A stretch of DNA of 64,000 nucleotides from Bacteroidota bacterium (GCA_018816945.1 JAHIVC010000015.1:62001-126000); one strand, 5' to 3'; shown: positions 17,782-27,616, numbered from the stretch's first letter. Notes: generated by a model not told the origin, from the sequence alone. Made by a program: numbers and translations.

Positions 17782-18760
17782 TCTATCCGAAGCTGGCAAA
17801 TTAGCGATCAAAAGGAGGATAAACGAATTGGGTTTTCAATCCACAGAAGTGAAGACACAGAAAAATAACTACCTGATATGTATCGGTAAGAATGAGGTTG
17901 ATATTCGAATGTTTGGTCAATTAAAAGGGGTGGCAGATGTGCATCGTGTAAATGAAGATTATAAACTGGTAAGTAGAAAGTGGAAAGTGAGTGATACCAC
18001 CATTAATTTGGGTGATGAAATCAAAATCAACAATGGATCTAAAACCATCATGGCCGGTCCATGTACTGTTGAGAGTGAAGATCAGATCAGGGACATGGTA
18101 AGCATACTTAAAAAGAATGGCGTAGGAATTATCAGGGGAGGGGTATTTAAGCCTAGGAGCTCGCCATATAGCTTTCAGGGGCATGGTCTCGAAGCCTTGA
18201 AAAGGTTTCATGCTGTTGCACGTGAAACAGGGATGAAAATTATTACGGAGGTGATGCAGGTAAGCCAGGTTGAACAGATGTATCCTTATGTTGATATATT
18301 TCAGGTCGGTGCAAGAAATTCCCAAAACTTTAATCTGCTTTCGGCCTTAGGCGAAGTGGATAAGCCCGTATTGATCAAACGCGGAATTAGTGGGAGTATT
18401 GATGAATTGCTGCAATCGGCAGAGTATGTTTTTTCAAGTGGAAACGAGCGGTTGATCTTATGCGAAAGGGGCATTCGTACCTACGAAAAAGCATACCGAA
18501 ATACCCTGGATTTAAACGCTGTCCCCATCCTAAAAGAAAAAACGCATCTACCCGTAATCGTTGATCCTTCGCATGGAATCGGAATCCGGCGATTTGTTGA
18601 ACCCATGTCATTAGCAGCCATTGCTGCAGGTGCGGATGGCCTCATGCTTGAAATTCATCGTCAACCTGAAAATGCGCTCAGCGATGGTTTTCAATCCTTG
18701 AATTTTGAAGAATTTGAAGCTTTGGTCACTAAAGTGAGGATGTTAAGTGATTTGACGTAG
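17759..18760 (+). CDS. DAHP synthase, type I-beta with N-terminal regulatory domain
   Basis: 3-deoxy-7-phosphoheptulonate synthase, the entry enzyme of the shikimate pathway, condensing PEP and erythrose 4-phosphate. 333 residues: an N-terminal ferredoxin-like domain of about 75 residues (as in the Thermotoga enzyme, where it binds the feedback inhibitor) and the catalytic barrel with MAGPCTVES, RGGVFKPRSSPYSFQG, VGARNSQNF, LIKRGISG, CERGIRTYE and VDPSHGIG. No chorismate mutase domain is present. The start lies inside trpA, so it is translated from the trp mRNA and should be subject to trp attenuation. No strong terminator follows; a weak GGTTC/GAACC hairpin is at 18854-18868. Confidence 0.93.
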   Translation: MIIQLTDNLSEAGKLAIKRRINELGFQSTEVKTQKNNYLICIGKNEVDIRMFGQLKGVADVHRVNEDYKLVSRKWKVSDTTINLGDEIKINNGSKTIMAGPCTVESEDQIRDMVSILKKNGVGIIRGGVFKPRSSPYSFQGHGLEALKRFHAVARETGMKIITEVMQVSQVEQMYPYVDIFQVGARNSQNFNLLSALGEVDKPVLIKRGISGSIDELLQSAEYVFSSGNERLILCERGIRTYEKAYRNTLDLNAVPILKEKTHLPVIVDPSHGIGIRRFVEPMSLAAIAAGADGLMLEIHRQPENALSDGFQSLNFEEFEALVTKVRMLSDLT

Positions 18761-18916
18761 AGGTGATTGGGGATTATTATTGGGGTTTTGTTGAACTGTT
18801 TTCGCAAATGATTTAACGCAAAGATTCAGCAGTTGATCGATTTATTGGTATTTGGTTCAGGTAGAACCCTTAATTTCTTTAATTTCGTACTTATTCAAAA
18901 ACCTAAAATATCAGTT

Positions 18917-20143
18917 ATGAAATTTGCACTTACCCTTTTCCGTAAAGTTACATTTGTTCTGGTCACAACCACCATATTTATTTCATGTTCTCAAAATAAA
19001 AAATTAAGTATTGAAGAGCAGGCCAATAAAATTGCCCAAGAATCGATCATCATCGACTCTCACATTGATTTGCCGAATTGGCTTTTTGAGGAGTTTGATG
19101 ATGTTTCAAAACTCGAAAATGCAAGCAATTTTGATTATCTGAAAGCCCAAAAAGGGGGCTTGGATGCACCATTCTTGGCCGTTTATGTTTCTCCTGAACT
19201 TGAGGGAAAAGTTGAAGCCATGGAAAATGCAAATCATCAGCTCGATCTTTTAGATCAGCTGTTTGCAAAAAATGCGAATAAGCTGGCAAAAGCACTTTCA
19301 CCAGCAGATGTAAAAATCAATTTTAAAAACAAGGTAATGGCTATTCCTTTGGGATTAGAAAATGGAGCACCATTGATGGGAGATTTAAATAATTTAAAAT
19401 ATTTTTATGATCGGGGGATAAGGTATGTCACCATTGTTCATGGCAAATGCAATCACATCTGCGATTCATCATACGACTCAATCAGAATTTGGAATGGATT
19501 AAGCGAATTTGGAGAACAGTTGGTGAATGAGATGAATAAAATAGGGATGATTATTGATGTATCCCATGCATCCGACAGCTCATTTTATGAAATAATGCGA
19601 GTTTCAAAAGCCCCGGTTGCAGCAACTCATTCAGGTGTTAGATTTTACACACCCGGTTTTGAGCGTAATTTAACGGATGAAATGATCAGGATGATTGCCG
19701 AAAAAGGAGGGGTGATTGGGATCCCATTTGGTTCGGGGTTCCTTAGACCAGATGCAAATATTTTCCGGGATAAATACCATCTGGCATTTGATGAATTCCT
19801 TCACAATACTGGAGTAAACTACAAGAGTGAGGAAGCAGAAACATTTAACAGGGATTATTATAAGAAATATCCATATCCATATGCAAGTATCGATGAATTA
19901 ATAGATCATATTGATTATGTAGTAAAGCTTGTTGGGCTTGATCATGTGGGTATCGGTTCTGATTTTGAAGGTGTGGGTGATAGTTTGCCCGAAGGGTTGA
20001 AAGATGTTTCGGGTTATCCGAATCTGATCGTAGGATTAGTGAAACGTGGTTATAGTGCAGAAGATGTTGATAAAATTCTGGGATTAAATTTCCTGAATTT
20101 CTGGCAAAGAGTAATTGATCATGCATCGCAAAATAAAATTTAA
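18917..20143 (+). CDS. Exported lipoprotein dipeptidase, peptidase family M19
   Basis: Membrane (renal-type) dipeptidase family, zinc-dependent, 408 residues. The start at 18917 is chosen because it opens a signal peptide with a possible lipobox (IFISC); an in-frame ATG at 18833 would add 28 residues before it. Family features: IIDSHIDLPNWL (HxD metal ligands), GLENGAPL (bridging Glu), DVSHASDSSFYE, AATHSGVRF and DHVGIGSDFEG. Such enzymes cleave dipeptides, including D-containing ones from murein, in the periplasm. The histidine phosphatase gene starts 5 bases after its stop, so they form an operon. Confidence 0.9.
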   Translation: MKFALTLFRKVTFVLVTTTIFISCSQNKKLSIEEQANKIAQESIIIDSHIDLPNWLFEEFDDVSKLENASNFDYLKAQKGGLDAPFLAVYVSPELEGKVEAMENANHQLDLLDQLFAKNANKLAKALSPADVKINFKNKVMAIPLGLENGAPLMGDLNNLKYFYDRGIRYVTIVHGKCNHICDSSYDSIRIWNGLSEFGEQLVNEMNKIGMIIDVSHASDSSFYEIMRVSKAPVAATHSGVRFYTPGFERNLTDEMIRMIAEKGGVIGIPFGSGFLRPDANIFRDKYHLAFDEFLHNTGVNYKSEEAETFNRDYYKKYPYPYASIDELIDHIDYVVKLVGLDHVGIGSDFEGVGDSLPEGLKDVSGYPNLIVGLVKRGYSAEDVDKILGLNFLNFWQRVIDHASQNKI

Positions 20144-20148
20144 ACAAA

Positions 20149-20637
20149 ATGAGAAAAGTAATATTAGCCTTTTGCTTTTTGCTGATTATAACTAGTTCTT
20201 TTTCGCAAAAGGTAAGTACTTATTATTTAATCAGACATGCTGAAAAGCAAGTTGTGGATAATCCAAATCCTGAATTGACAGAGGAGGGAATTTTACGAGC
20301 CGAAAATTGGGCAATAATTTTTAAAGATATCAAGTTTGATGCAGTTTATTCAACCGACTACTTAAGAACAATTGCAACTTCTCAACCAACTGCTCAAAGC
20401 CAAAATCTGGAAATTACTCTTTATCATCCTACTAAAATTGATATTAAACAATTTTTAAAAGAGACGGAAGGCAAAACCGTACTTATTGTTGGGCATAGCA
20501 ACACGATTCCTGTTTTTGTGAATAAACTGATAGAAAAGGAAAAATATAAAGATATAGAGGATGATAATTTTGGAAATTTATATATTGTTGAAGTAACAAA
20601 AACATTGAGAAGAGTTGAACTTCTTCACTTAAACTAA
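20149..20637 (+). CDS. Exported histidine phosphatase (SixA/PGAM-like)
   Basis: A 162-residue protein with a signal peptide (MRKVILAFCFLLIITSSFSQ) and the histidine phosphatase core: RHAEK (phospho-accepting His), the Arg-containing YSTDYLRTIATSQPT, and the second His in VGHSNTIPVFVNKL. The family removes phosphate from diverse substrates. Because it is exported, a periplasmic phosphomonoester substrate is likely rather than a signalling protein. It is the second gene of a two-gene operon with the M19 dipeptidase. Confidence 0.85.
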   Translation: MRKVILAFCFLLIITSSFSQKVSTYYLIRHAEKQVVDNPNPELTEEGILRAENWAIIFKDIKFDAVYSTDYLRTIATSQPTAQSQNLEITLYHPTKIDIKQFLKETEGKTVLIVGHSNTIPVFVNKLIEKEKYKDIEDDNFGNLYIVEVTKTLRRVELLHLN

Positions 20638-20656
20638 GATATTCATGTTCAGTAAA

Positions 20657-20693
20657 ACTAAAAAAGGTGCAGGAATTCTGCACCTTTTTTAGT
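20657..20693. terminator. Bidirectional terminator
   Basis: A perfect 16-bp stem (20657-20672 with 20678-20693, core GGTGCAG/CTGCACC) flanked by A and T runs, loop GAATT. It ends both the phosphatase operon (plus) and the susCD operon (minus, stop at 20711). Confidence 0.92.
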
Positions 20694-20710
20694 TTATGAT
20701 TCAGTTAATC

Positions 20711-22153
20711 TTAAGGAGTTAACTGACCGGGATTTGGTTGTAAGTTTGGATTGGCTTCTAATTCATTTAATGGTATTGGCATAATTATAGCCCATGAATC
20801 GTAATTAATCGACCCAATGTTTATATGCCATCTTTTCAAATCATGCAATCTGAATCCTTCCCAACATAATTCTTTATAACGTTCCATTCTGATGATATCA
20901 CGGGTGACTGATGTAAGTGGAGTTGTCAGTCCTGCACGTCCCCTTATCTTATTGATATCGGCAAGAGGCGTTGCTCCGGTCGATGTTCCGGCTTCAAAAT
21001 TAGCCTCAGCACGGGTTAAGTACATCTCAGCCAAACGAATCATTGGCAAGTTCGTATAGTAGTTGCCCCACTTAATCGTATTTGTTCCACCAAAGTTAAG
21101 AATACCTCCAACTCCATAATAATACATGGAACTTACATCTGCGTGAGTATATGAGTCTTCCATATCGTCCGGCCCTTGATAACTTCCGCGTAAATCACCC
21201 GGTTCAAATATATTGAGGAATCCATCACGTATTTCGTAATCACCTCGGCCAGCGTCATTTAAGCTGGCATACATAACAGCAAGTGTGCCTACATTACTAG
21301 CCGTGTTATTTTGGAATGCAAAAACATCTTCTGCAACATTGCCTGCATTGTTATGAGCTAGTCTTGGGGTTGCCATCAGATTATAACCTCCTTGTTCGAT
21401 TACCCTGCTTGCTTCAGTTGCTGCAGCAGCATAATTACCTTGTTGTAGGTAAACTTTTGCAAGAACAGCACTTGCGGCATAGGTAGATAGATTTGTGCCG
21501 TTTTGTCCATAAGGTGCTAAGAGTGTTTTTGCAGCAGTAAGATCTGCAATTGCTTGTGTATAACATTCCGAAACAGTATTTCTGGTTACATTAATGGCAT
21601 CAGCAGCAACAAGCGTAGGAGTAAGTACTATTGGAACACCTAAGTTTGTATTATTGTTTGCAGGTGAAGTAAAATCAAATTGTTTGCCATAAAGTCTGGT
21701 CATTTCAAACAATAACCAACCTCTTGCAAGTTTGGCTTCTCCTTCAATTCTTGGTCTGATATTCTCATTTACAACTTCTAAGCCAGATAAAATTGTATTG
21801 ATCATATTATTAACATAATATGCTTGATTCCAGTTACCACGTAAGTAAGTATTATCGGCGATGATTTCTTTATCAAAAAATTCCTCGGGTTGAGCATATG
21901 ATCCAATAAAATGCATATCTGTAGTTGCGGCAGTTAATTCACTAAATTCGTTAAAGTTGCCACCCCATAAACTTGCACTTCTCATATTTTGATAAACACC
22001 TACCAATAGTGTTTCAATACTAGCCGAAGTGGCGAGAGCTGTTTCTGTATCGATTGATTGTTGTGGTTTAAGATCCAGTTGCTTGTCGCAGGATACCACC
22101 ACCATCATTAACATTATTGCAAATAATGAAATGAGATATTTTATGTTTTTCAT
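20711..22153 (-). CDS. SusD/RagB-family nutrient-binding lipoprotein
   Basis: 480 residues, starting with a lipoprotein signal peptide (MKNIKYLISLFAIMLMMVVVSC). The N-terminal CDKQLDLKPQQSIDTETALAT segment and the helical TPR-like scaffold are typical of SusD-like proteins, as is the C-terminal MERYKELCWEGFRLHDLKRW block and NPGQ near the end. SusD proteins sit on the outer surface and form a lid on the SusC transporter, capturing glycans or peptides. The ligand cannot be predicted. It follows the susC gene by 32 bases and ends in a strong terminator. No hydrolase gene is adjacent. Confidence 0.92.
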   Translation of the reverse strand: MKNIKYLISLFAIMLMMVVVSCDKQLDLKPQQSIDTETALATSASIETLLVGVYQNMRSASLWGGNFNEFSELTAATTDMHFIGSYAQPEEFFDKEIIADNTYLRGNWNQAYYVNNMINTILSGLEVVNENIRPRIEGEAKLARGWLLFEMTRLYGKQFDFTSPANNNTNLGVPIVLTPTLVAADAINVTRNTVSECYTQAIADLTAAKTLLAPYGQNGTNLSTYAASAVLAKVYLQQGNYAAAATEASRVIEQGGYNLMATPRLAHNNAGNVAEDVFAFQNNTASNVGTLAVMYASLNDAGRGDYEIRDGFLNIFEPGDLRGSYQGPDDMEDSYTHADVSSMYYYGVGGILNFGGTNTIKWGNYYTNLPMIRLAEMYLTRAEANFEAGTSTGATPLADINKIRGRAGLTTPLTSVTRDIIRMERYKELCWEGFRLHDLKRWHINIGSINYDSWAIIMPIPLNELEANPNLQPNPGQLTP

Positions 22154-22185
22154 ATCTAGTTTTTTTAGATTTTTTATGATAATAA

Positions 22186-25100
22186 TTAAAATCCTACGTT
22201 TACACCAAAAGTAATCGTACGAGCCTGAGGAACAGTATAGAAGTCATTTCCTTGCGCAATATTAAAGGTTTGAGTTGTTCTTCCGGTCCCCGTATAATTT
22301 ACTTCAGGATCCCATCCTGTATAATTCGTAATAGTTAAGAGGTTTACACCTGTTACATATAACCTGACTCTGTCCAGTTTAAGTTTAGATGTTATGCTTT
22401 TTGGTAAGTTATATCCAAAAGTTACATTTCTTAACCTTAAGTAAGAACCATCTGATAAATATCTGGATGATTCTCTGGTTCCGTTGCTTGAAGCAAATCT
22501 GGCTTCAGGAACGTCTGTAATGTCTCCTGGGTTTCTCCAGAAATTTAATTGATCTTTGGTTTGGTTATCCCACCAGTCACCATTAGCTGATTGATATTGA
22601 CCCCCACCATTGTATATCATATTACCATAAACGAAGTTAAAGGTAAAGGATAGATCAAAGTTTTTATAAGACAAAGTATTAGTCATCCCACCAGTAAAAT
22701 CAGGATTTGGTGAACCAACAACTTGTTTTTGGGCTGAGCCATAATTATTGGTCGTAGCGTCACTGGTTTCATCAATATAATAAAGTGCATCTCCATTGTC
22801 TGGATCAACTCCGGCATATTTGGTCATTACAAAAACGCCCATTGGTTCGCCTTCTCTTACTCGGTTAACGCCAACAATAATGTCAGGTCCATTGATATTT
22901 ACAATTTCGTTATTATTAAAACCAATATTAAAGTCGGTTGACCATTTGATCACACCGGTTAAATTATTAGAATGTAGTGCAACTTCAAATCCTCTATTAT
23001 TTAGTTCTCCAATATTTTCAGTTACGGAGGTGAAACCTGAGGTTCCTGGAAGGGTTCTGTTTAATAATAAGTTTGATGTTTTTTTGATGTAATAATCAAT
23101 TTCACCGGTTACACGGTTGTCAAATAACCCGAAATCAATACCAATGTCCATTTGTGTGGTTGTTTCCCAAGCCAAATCAGGGCTCTCTAATTGAGTTGGT
23201 CTGATACCGGGGGTGCCAGCATAATTAACTCCTTGATATAAACCTAAGTGGTCGAAATCACCAATGCCAGAGTTTCCTGTAACCCCAATACTTGTTCTTA
23301 GTTTTAAGAAACTAATGGTGGATTGATCCATAAGGAAATCTTCGTTAGAAATAATCCATCCCATTGAAGCTGCTGGGAAGAAACCATATCTGGCATTCTT
23401 ACCGAAACGAGAAGAACCGTCAACTCTACCACTAAGTGCCACTAAATATTTATCACTTAATTTATAATTTGCTCGGAGGAAATAGGATAAGTAACTATAA
23501 GCAGTTTTAGTTGTTGAAAAACTAGTTACTTCAGTAGCACTGGCCAATGTTTGGAAATCATCACTTGGGAATCCAATTGCGTAGATGTATTGAACATCGG
23601 TATTGGATTTTTGAAATGACATACCGGCTGTAGCAGAAATTTCATGCTTTTCATTAATGGTTTTTGCGTATGAAAAGTAGTTATTGGTATTATAATTTGC
23701 GACCCTAACAGTTCTGGCTTCACCTTCACCTGCTGGTCCGGAACCAATAGTAAGCCTTCCGTAGAAGTTATTTTCTCTTTGCTCCAGAACATCTAATCCA
23801 AATTCAGAACGGAATGAAAGTTCAGGTGTAATTTGATAGGCAGCATAAGCATTAGAGAAATTTCTGAAAACAACGGTGTTTTCATGCGAATCTCTGGCTG
23901 AAATTAATCCATTATAATAGATTGTTCTTGTGAATAATTCTCCATTCTCATCATAAGCTGGTTGCATTGGTGATAGGGCTACTAATTGAAGCGGAGTAGC
24001 AAATGCATTGTCGTTAGCAACTCTGTTTGTTTCAGATCTGACAGTATTTGTAGTAATGCCAAATTTTAGTTTGTCAGAAGCTTGATGGTCAATGCTAACT
24101 CTTCCACTAATTTTGTTATAATCATTCTTTAATAAAATACCAGTTTGGTCATCATAGGTAAAACCTGCATAAAATGTAGTTTTTTCATTACCGCCACTTG
24201 TGGAAAAATTTAATCTTTGTGATCCGGCGTTCTGAAAAGCAAGACTTTGCCAATCAGTATCATGTCCACCATCCCATCCTTTAACGTAACGGTTGAATAA
24301 TCCGGGAACATCTAACCAATCCCATAATAATCCAGTATTAGGATCATAATCAGGGGAACGGTGAATAGCCTCAGTAAATAAATCAAGATATTCTTCAGCG
24401 TTTAACCATTCCCTTAATCTTGATGGCTCGCTAAACCCAACTGAATAATCGAGGCTGAAATTGGTTTTTCCTGATTTTCCTGTCTTTGTGGTAATTAATA
24501 CAACCCCATTTGAGGCTCTTGAACCATAGATTGCTGCTGCAGAAGCATCCTTTAAAATTTGAATTGATTCTATGTCGGCAAAGTTAATGTCTGCCAATGG
24601 GCTTGTTGGTTGATTATTACCAACACCTTGGCTGGTTGCAGTAATTGGCATTCCATCAACGACATATAATGGCTGATTGTCAGCAGAAACAGAAGATGAC
24701 CCCCTAATTCTCATTTTAATTGATTCACCAAGTTTACCACTTGATTTCTCAATAAAAACGCCAGAAGTTTTACCCTGAATTGCTTCTTCAAAGCTAGGTA
24801 CTGGAATATTTTTCAACTCTTCTGTATTTACTTTTACAATGGAACCTGTTAAATCACGTTTAATTTGAGTTCCGTATCCTACAACAACAACCTCATCCAG
24901 ACTGGCCATTGATGGATTCAACACTACATTTATGACAGATTGATTTCCAATTTCAATCTCTTGTGCTGTCATCCCAATGAAGGAAAAAATAAGTGTAGTT
25001 GCATTTTGTGGAACACTTAAACTGAATTGTCCTTGAACATCAGTCGTTGTTCCAATGGTAGGCATCCCTTTAACAATAATATTTGCTCCGGGTATACCTA

Positions 25101-25209
25101 AGTTATCCTCGGATGAGGTAACTTTTCCTGAAATTACCCGATTTTGCGCATACAAGGATTGTGAACCTACGAATGCAAAAAATGCAAGTAAAAAGAAGAT
25201 TTTTTTCAT
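22186..25209 (-). CDS. SusC/RagA-family TonB-dependent outer-membrane transporter
   Basis: 1007 residues. Signal peptide (MKKIFFLLAFFAFVGSQSLYAQ), then a carboxypeptidase-like regulatory domain (VISGKVTSSEDNLGIPGANI to about residue 95), a TonB-box/plug region with the SusC signatures VVVGYGTQIKRDLTGSI and LYVVDGMPI...IQILKDASAAAIYGSRASNGVVLI (read here in separate blocks), and a 22-stranded barrel ending in aromatic VGF. It imports an oligomer bound by the SusD partner, powered by TonB-ExbBD. No sensor (HTCS, ECF sigma or anti-sigma) is beside it. Confidence 0.94.
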   Translation of the reverse strand: MKKIFFLLAFFAFVGSQSLYAQNRVISGKVTSSEDNLGIPGANIIVKGMPTIGTTTDVQGQFSLSVPQNATTLIFSFIGMTAQEIEIGNQSVINVVLNPSMASLDEVVVVGYGTQIKRDLTGSIVKVNTEELKNIPVPSFEEAIQGKTSGVFIEKSSGKLGESIKMRIRGSSSVSADNQPLYVVDGMPITATSQGVGNNQPTSPLADINFADIESIQILKDASAAAIYGSRASNGVVLITTKTGKSGKTNFSLDYSVGFSEPSRLREWLNAEEYLDLFTEAIHRSPDYDPNTGLLWDWLDVPGLFNRYVKGWDGGHDTDWQSLAFQNAGSQRLNFSTSGGNEKTTFYAGFTYDDQTGILLKNDYNKISGRVSIDHQASDKLKFGITTNTVRSETNRVANDNAFATPLQLVALSPMQPAYDENGELFTRTIYYNGLISARDSHENTVVFRNFSNAYAAYQITPELSFRSEFGLDVLEQRENNFYGRLTIGSGPAGEGEARTVRVANYNTNNYFSYAKTINEKHEISATAGMSFQKSNTDVQYIYAIGFPSDDFQTLASATEVTSFSTTKTAYSYLSYFLRANYKLSDKYLVALSGRVDGSSRFGKNARYGFFPAASMGWIISNEDFLMDQSTISFLKLRTSIGVTGNSGIGDFDHLGLYQGVNYAGTPGIRPTQLESPDLAWETTTQMDIGIDFGLFDNRVTGEIDYYIKKTSNLLLNRTLPGTSGFTSVTENIGELNNRGFEVALHSNNLTGVIKWSTDFNIGFNNNEIVNINGPDIIVGVNRVREGEPMGVFVMTKYAGVDPDNGDALYYIDETSDATTNNYGSAQKQVVGSPNPDFTGGMTNTLSYKNFDLSFTFNFVYGNMIYNGGGQYQSANGDWWDNQTKDQLNFWRNPGDITDVPEARFASSNGTRESSRYLSDGSYLRLRNVTFGYNLPKSITSKLKLDRVRLYVTGVNLLTITNYTGWDPEVNYTGTGRTTQTFNIAQGNDFYTVPQARTITFGVNVGF

Positions 25210-25563
25210 GGGTTGATTTTTAAGTTAGTAATAATTTAATAGATAATATATTGATGTTTGTTGATGATTATTGATATTTCGAAGATGTTTTTGTAAGGCA
25301 AATTTATTAAATAAAAAGTAAATTGCAACTACTTTTTCAATTAAGAACCTCATGTAGCCATTAATATAATGGTATTTCATTATAATTCAGTATTTATAAT
25401 TAAATAATCCATAAGTAATAATTACTGACCAAAATTGGTTTTACATAACCAAGTAGATTAAATTGATAGGGGAGTAAAATAAAACTATGCACAGAACTAT
25501 AACAGTATTATTATTTATTGTGAAAGAGTGCCAGATTGAATTGCTCGTTTAGTATTTCAGTAT
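25210..25563. other. Intergenic region upstream of susC
   Basis: 354 bases between the mevalonate kinase stop and the susC start, without a gene. It holds the susC promoter (25299-25328), an upstream inverted repeat CCATTA-ATA-TAATGG (25358-25372) and a weaker ACCAA/TTGGT repeat (25428-25439). No clear terminator for the mevalonate operon was found here. Confidence 0.6.
25299..25328 (-). promoter_or_regulatory. susCD promoter
   Basis: On the minus strand, TTG (25326-25328), a 19-base spacer and TAAATTTG (25299-25306), a perfect TAnnTTTG element. The transcript would carry a 5' leader of roughly 80 bases before susC. The palindrome 25358-25372 lies about 30 bases upstream and could bind a regulator. 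Confidence 0.6.
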
Positions 25564-26556
25564 TTAGATATTGTTCGTTGAAACAATCCGCTTCTCGTTT
25601 TTATATACAGGTATAAGCTCAACATTATGTTTTCTGAGTTCGAATTTTGCTTTTTCAAGATCTTCGGTAAACCCAAGAAGAAATCCACCTCCACCTGATC
25701 CACATAATTTTAAGTAATATGCGGAAGTATCCAAACCAATATTCCATATTTCCTTAAAAGTATCGGGGATCATTGGTTCCATGTTTTTAAGTAAAAACTT
25801 TGATAAGCCCCGAAGATTTTTGAAAAATTCTTTTGTTTCCCCTTTAATAAGCGATTTGATGCAATTATTATTAAACGGGATCATCTCATCTCTTATCGAT
25901 TTATAAAAACTATGCTGTTTACATTGCTCGAAAAACAGTTTCACAAGCGGTTCTGTCATGCCAGCCTGACCTGTGTTTATCAGAAAAATTGCCCCCTTTT
26001 CATTATATTTATTTCGAGGAATTCCTACGGTGGAAAGATTAGCTTTTCCATGAATGATGATTGGGTGCTTTAAGTAACAATTTAATGGATCAATACCCGA
26101 GCTAACTCCGTGAAAATAGGATTCTAATTGTGCCAATATTTTTTTTAAGTTTAAAATTTCTTTTTTTGATATGTGACGACTATTTGGGATTTTGTTCTGT
26201 CCGTATTCGTTGTACAAGGCCGCGCATAAGGCCCCGGAACTGCCTATCCCAAATCCTTGTGGTATGCTCGATTCAAAATATAATCCTTTGCCGATGTCTT
26301 TTTTAAATGATGCTAAATCAAATTCAAAGATTAATTCTCGGGCATCCATTAAATTTTGAAGATATAAACTGTATTTTTTTAATTGACGGTTCGATTCATA
26401 AGCAAACTCAAGATCGGTATATTTATCCTCGTTGATAAAACTTAGTTCGCCTTTAAAATGAGCATATGGGATAGTCAATCCCATTGAATCGCAAATCACA
26501 CTGTATTCGCCAAATAGCATTATTTTGGCGTAAAAAACTTCTCTCTTATCGTTCAT
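25564..26556 (-). CDS. Mevalonate kinase (GHMP family)
   Basis: 330-residue GHMP kinase that most resembles mevalonate kinase: AKIMLFGEYSV at the N-terminus, the ATP loop IPQGFGIGSSGALCAALY, ESYFHGVSSGIDPLNCY with the catalytic Asp, and the third motif KLCGSGGGGFLLGF. It would phosphorylate mevalonate to 5-phosphomevalonate. It overlaps the decarboxylase gene by 11 bases and is the last gene of the mevalonate operon. Assignment between mevalonate and phosphomevalonate kinase rests on motif style; the third kinase of the operon is discussed separately. Confidence 0.85.
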   Translation of the reverse strand: MNDKREVFYAKIMLFGEYSVICDSMGLTIPYAHFKGELSFINEDKYTDLEFAYESNRQLKKYSLYLQNLMDARELIFEFDLASFKKDIGKGLYFESSIPQGFGIGSSGALCAALYNEYGQNKIPNSRHISKKEILNLKKILAQLESYFHGVSSGIDPLNCYLKHPIIIHGKANLSTVGIPRNKYNEKGAIFLINTGQAGMTEPLVKLFFEQCKQHSFYKSIRDEMIPFNNNCIKSLIKGETKEFFKNLRGLSKFLLKNMEPMIPDTFKEIWNIGLDTSAYYLKLCGSGGGGFLLGFTEDLEKAKFELRKHNVELIPVYKNEKRIVSTNNI

Positions 26557-27613
26557 AATATGCTTTATTCAGTTCCTTCGGGCCTTTGCCCATTTCATCA
26601 ACTATCCAATTATCCGACTCACAATATACTAATAATTCTGACTTGATAAATTTGGTTATTTCTTCTTTATTTGATTTAGGATATAATAGGTGGATATTTG
26701 GCCCTGCATCTAAAGTGAAGCATAATTCAAACCCGCTCTCATTTCTGAAATGCCTGATTTTTTCAATAATTTTCAAGCTGTTTGCTTCAATCAGCATATA
26801 GGAAGGGTTTGATGTCATCATCAAAGCATGAAGGCTAAGAGCCTCTGTTTCGCAAATTCGAATAAAGGATTCAAAATCGCCAAGTTTTAATGCGTTAATT
26901 AATTGGGTGCTGTGTTGATTCGCCTGTTCAATTCGTGCTTCTTTATAGGGATGGAGGCTCATTAATTGATGTCCGGCGCTACTCGATATTTTTTTCTGTT
27001 TAGAACTCACAATCAGGATCGAATCCTGAAGATCATAAAAAACAGGATGAATCTCAGATAAAGAAATCGCATATTCGTCAGATGAAGATTGAATTGCACC
27101 TGTTTTTCCCCATAAAGAAAACCCTGCATAAACCGATCGACAAGCACTGCCGGAGGCTAGCCGTGAAAAGTAACTCGCCTTTTTTAAAAACTCATCTTTC
27201 GAAAGTTGTTTTTCTTTATGTTCAATGGAAAGAAGGCATAATACCACTGAGCTCATTGATGATGCCGATGATGCTATTCCGGTGGAATGTGGAAAAGTGT
27301 TTTTGCTTTTAATGCTGAGATGATATTGCGTGAGCAGTTTAAATTCGGATTTAATTTGAGTTAAATATTTTAAAATCTTATCTTCAAAAGCATGGTTTCT
27401 AATACCTTCAAAATAAAAATCTAATGATACTTCGTTAGAACTTTGTTTGGCTGTGTAAACTATTTCTGTTTCAGTAACAGCATTCGAAAGGCTAAAGCTT
27501 ATAGATGGATTAATAGGAATTTGAATTCCTTTTTTACCCCAATATTTAACGATGGCAATATTTGATGGACTTTGCCATTTTACAGAATTTTCCGTTTTCG
27601 TTAAATGATCCAT
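26546..27613 (-). CDS. mvaD: Diphosphomevalonate decarboxylase
   Basis: 355 residues. Catalyses the ATP-dependent decarboxylation of 5-diphosphomevalonate to isopentenyl diphosphate. Family marks: SPSNIAIVKYWGKKG (catalytic Lys region), NPSISFSLS, FPHSTGIASSASSMSSVVLC (ATP loop), SGSACRSVYAGFSLWGK, and FTLDAGPNIHLLYP with the catalytic Asp. It lies between the GYDIA-type kinase (3 bases away) and mevalonate kinase (11-base overlap). Confidence 0.92.
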   Translation of the reverse strand: MDHLTKTENSVKWQSPSNIAIVKYWGKKGIQIPINPSISFSLSNAVTETEIVYTAKQSSNEVSLDFYFEGIRNHAFEDKILKYLTQIKSEFKLLTQYHLSIKSKNTFPHSTGIASSASSMSSVVLCLLSIEHKEKQLSKDEFLKKASYFSRLASGSACRSVYAGFSLWGKTGAIQSSSDEYAISLSEIHPVFYDLQDSILIVSSKQKKISSSAGHQLMSLHPYKEARIEQANQHSTQLINALKLGDFESFIRICETEALSLHALMMTSNPSYMLIEANSLKIIEKIRHFRNESGFELCFTLDAGPNIHLLYPKSNKEEITKFIKSELLVYCESDNWIVDEMGKGPKELNKAYYER

Positions 27614-27616
27614 TTG

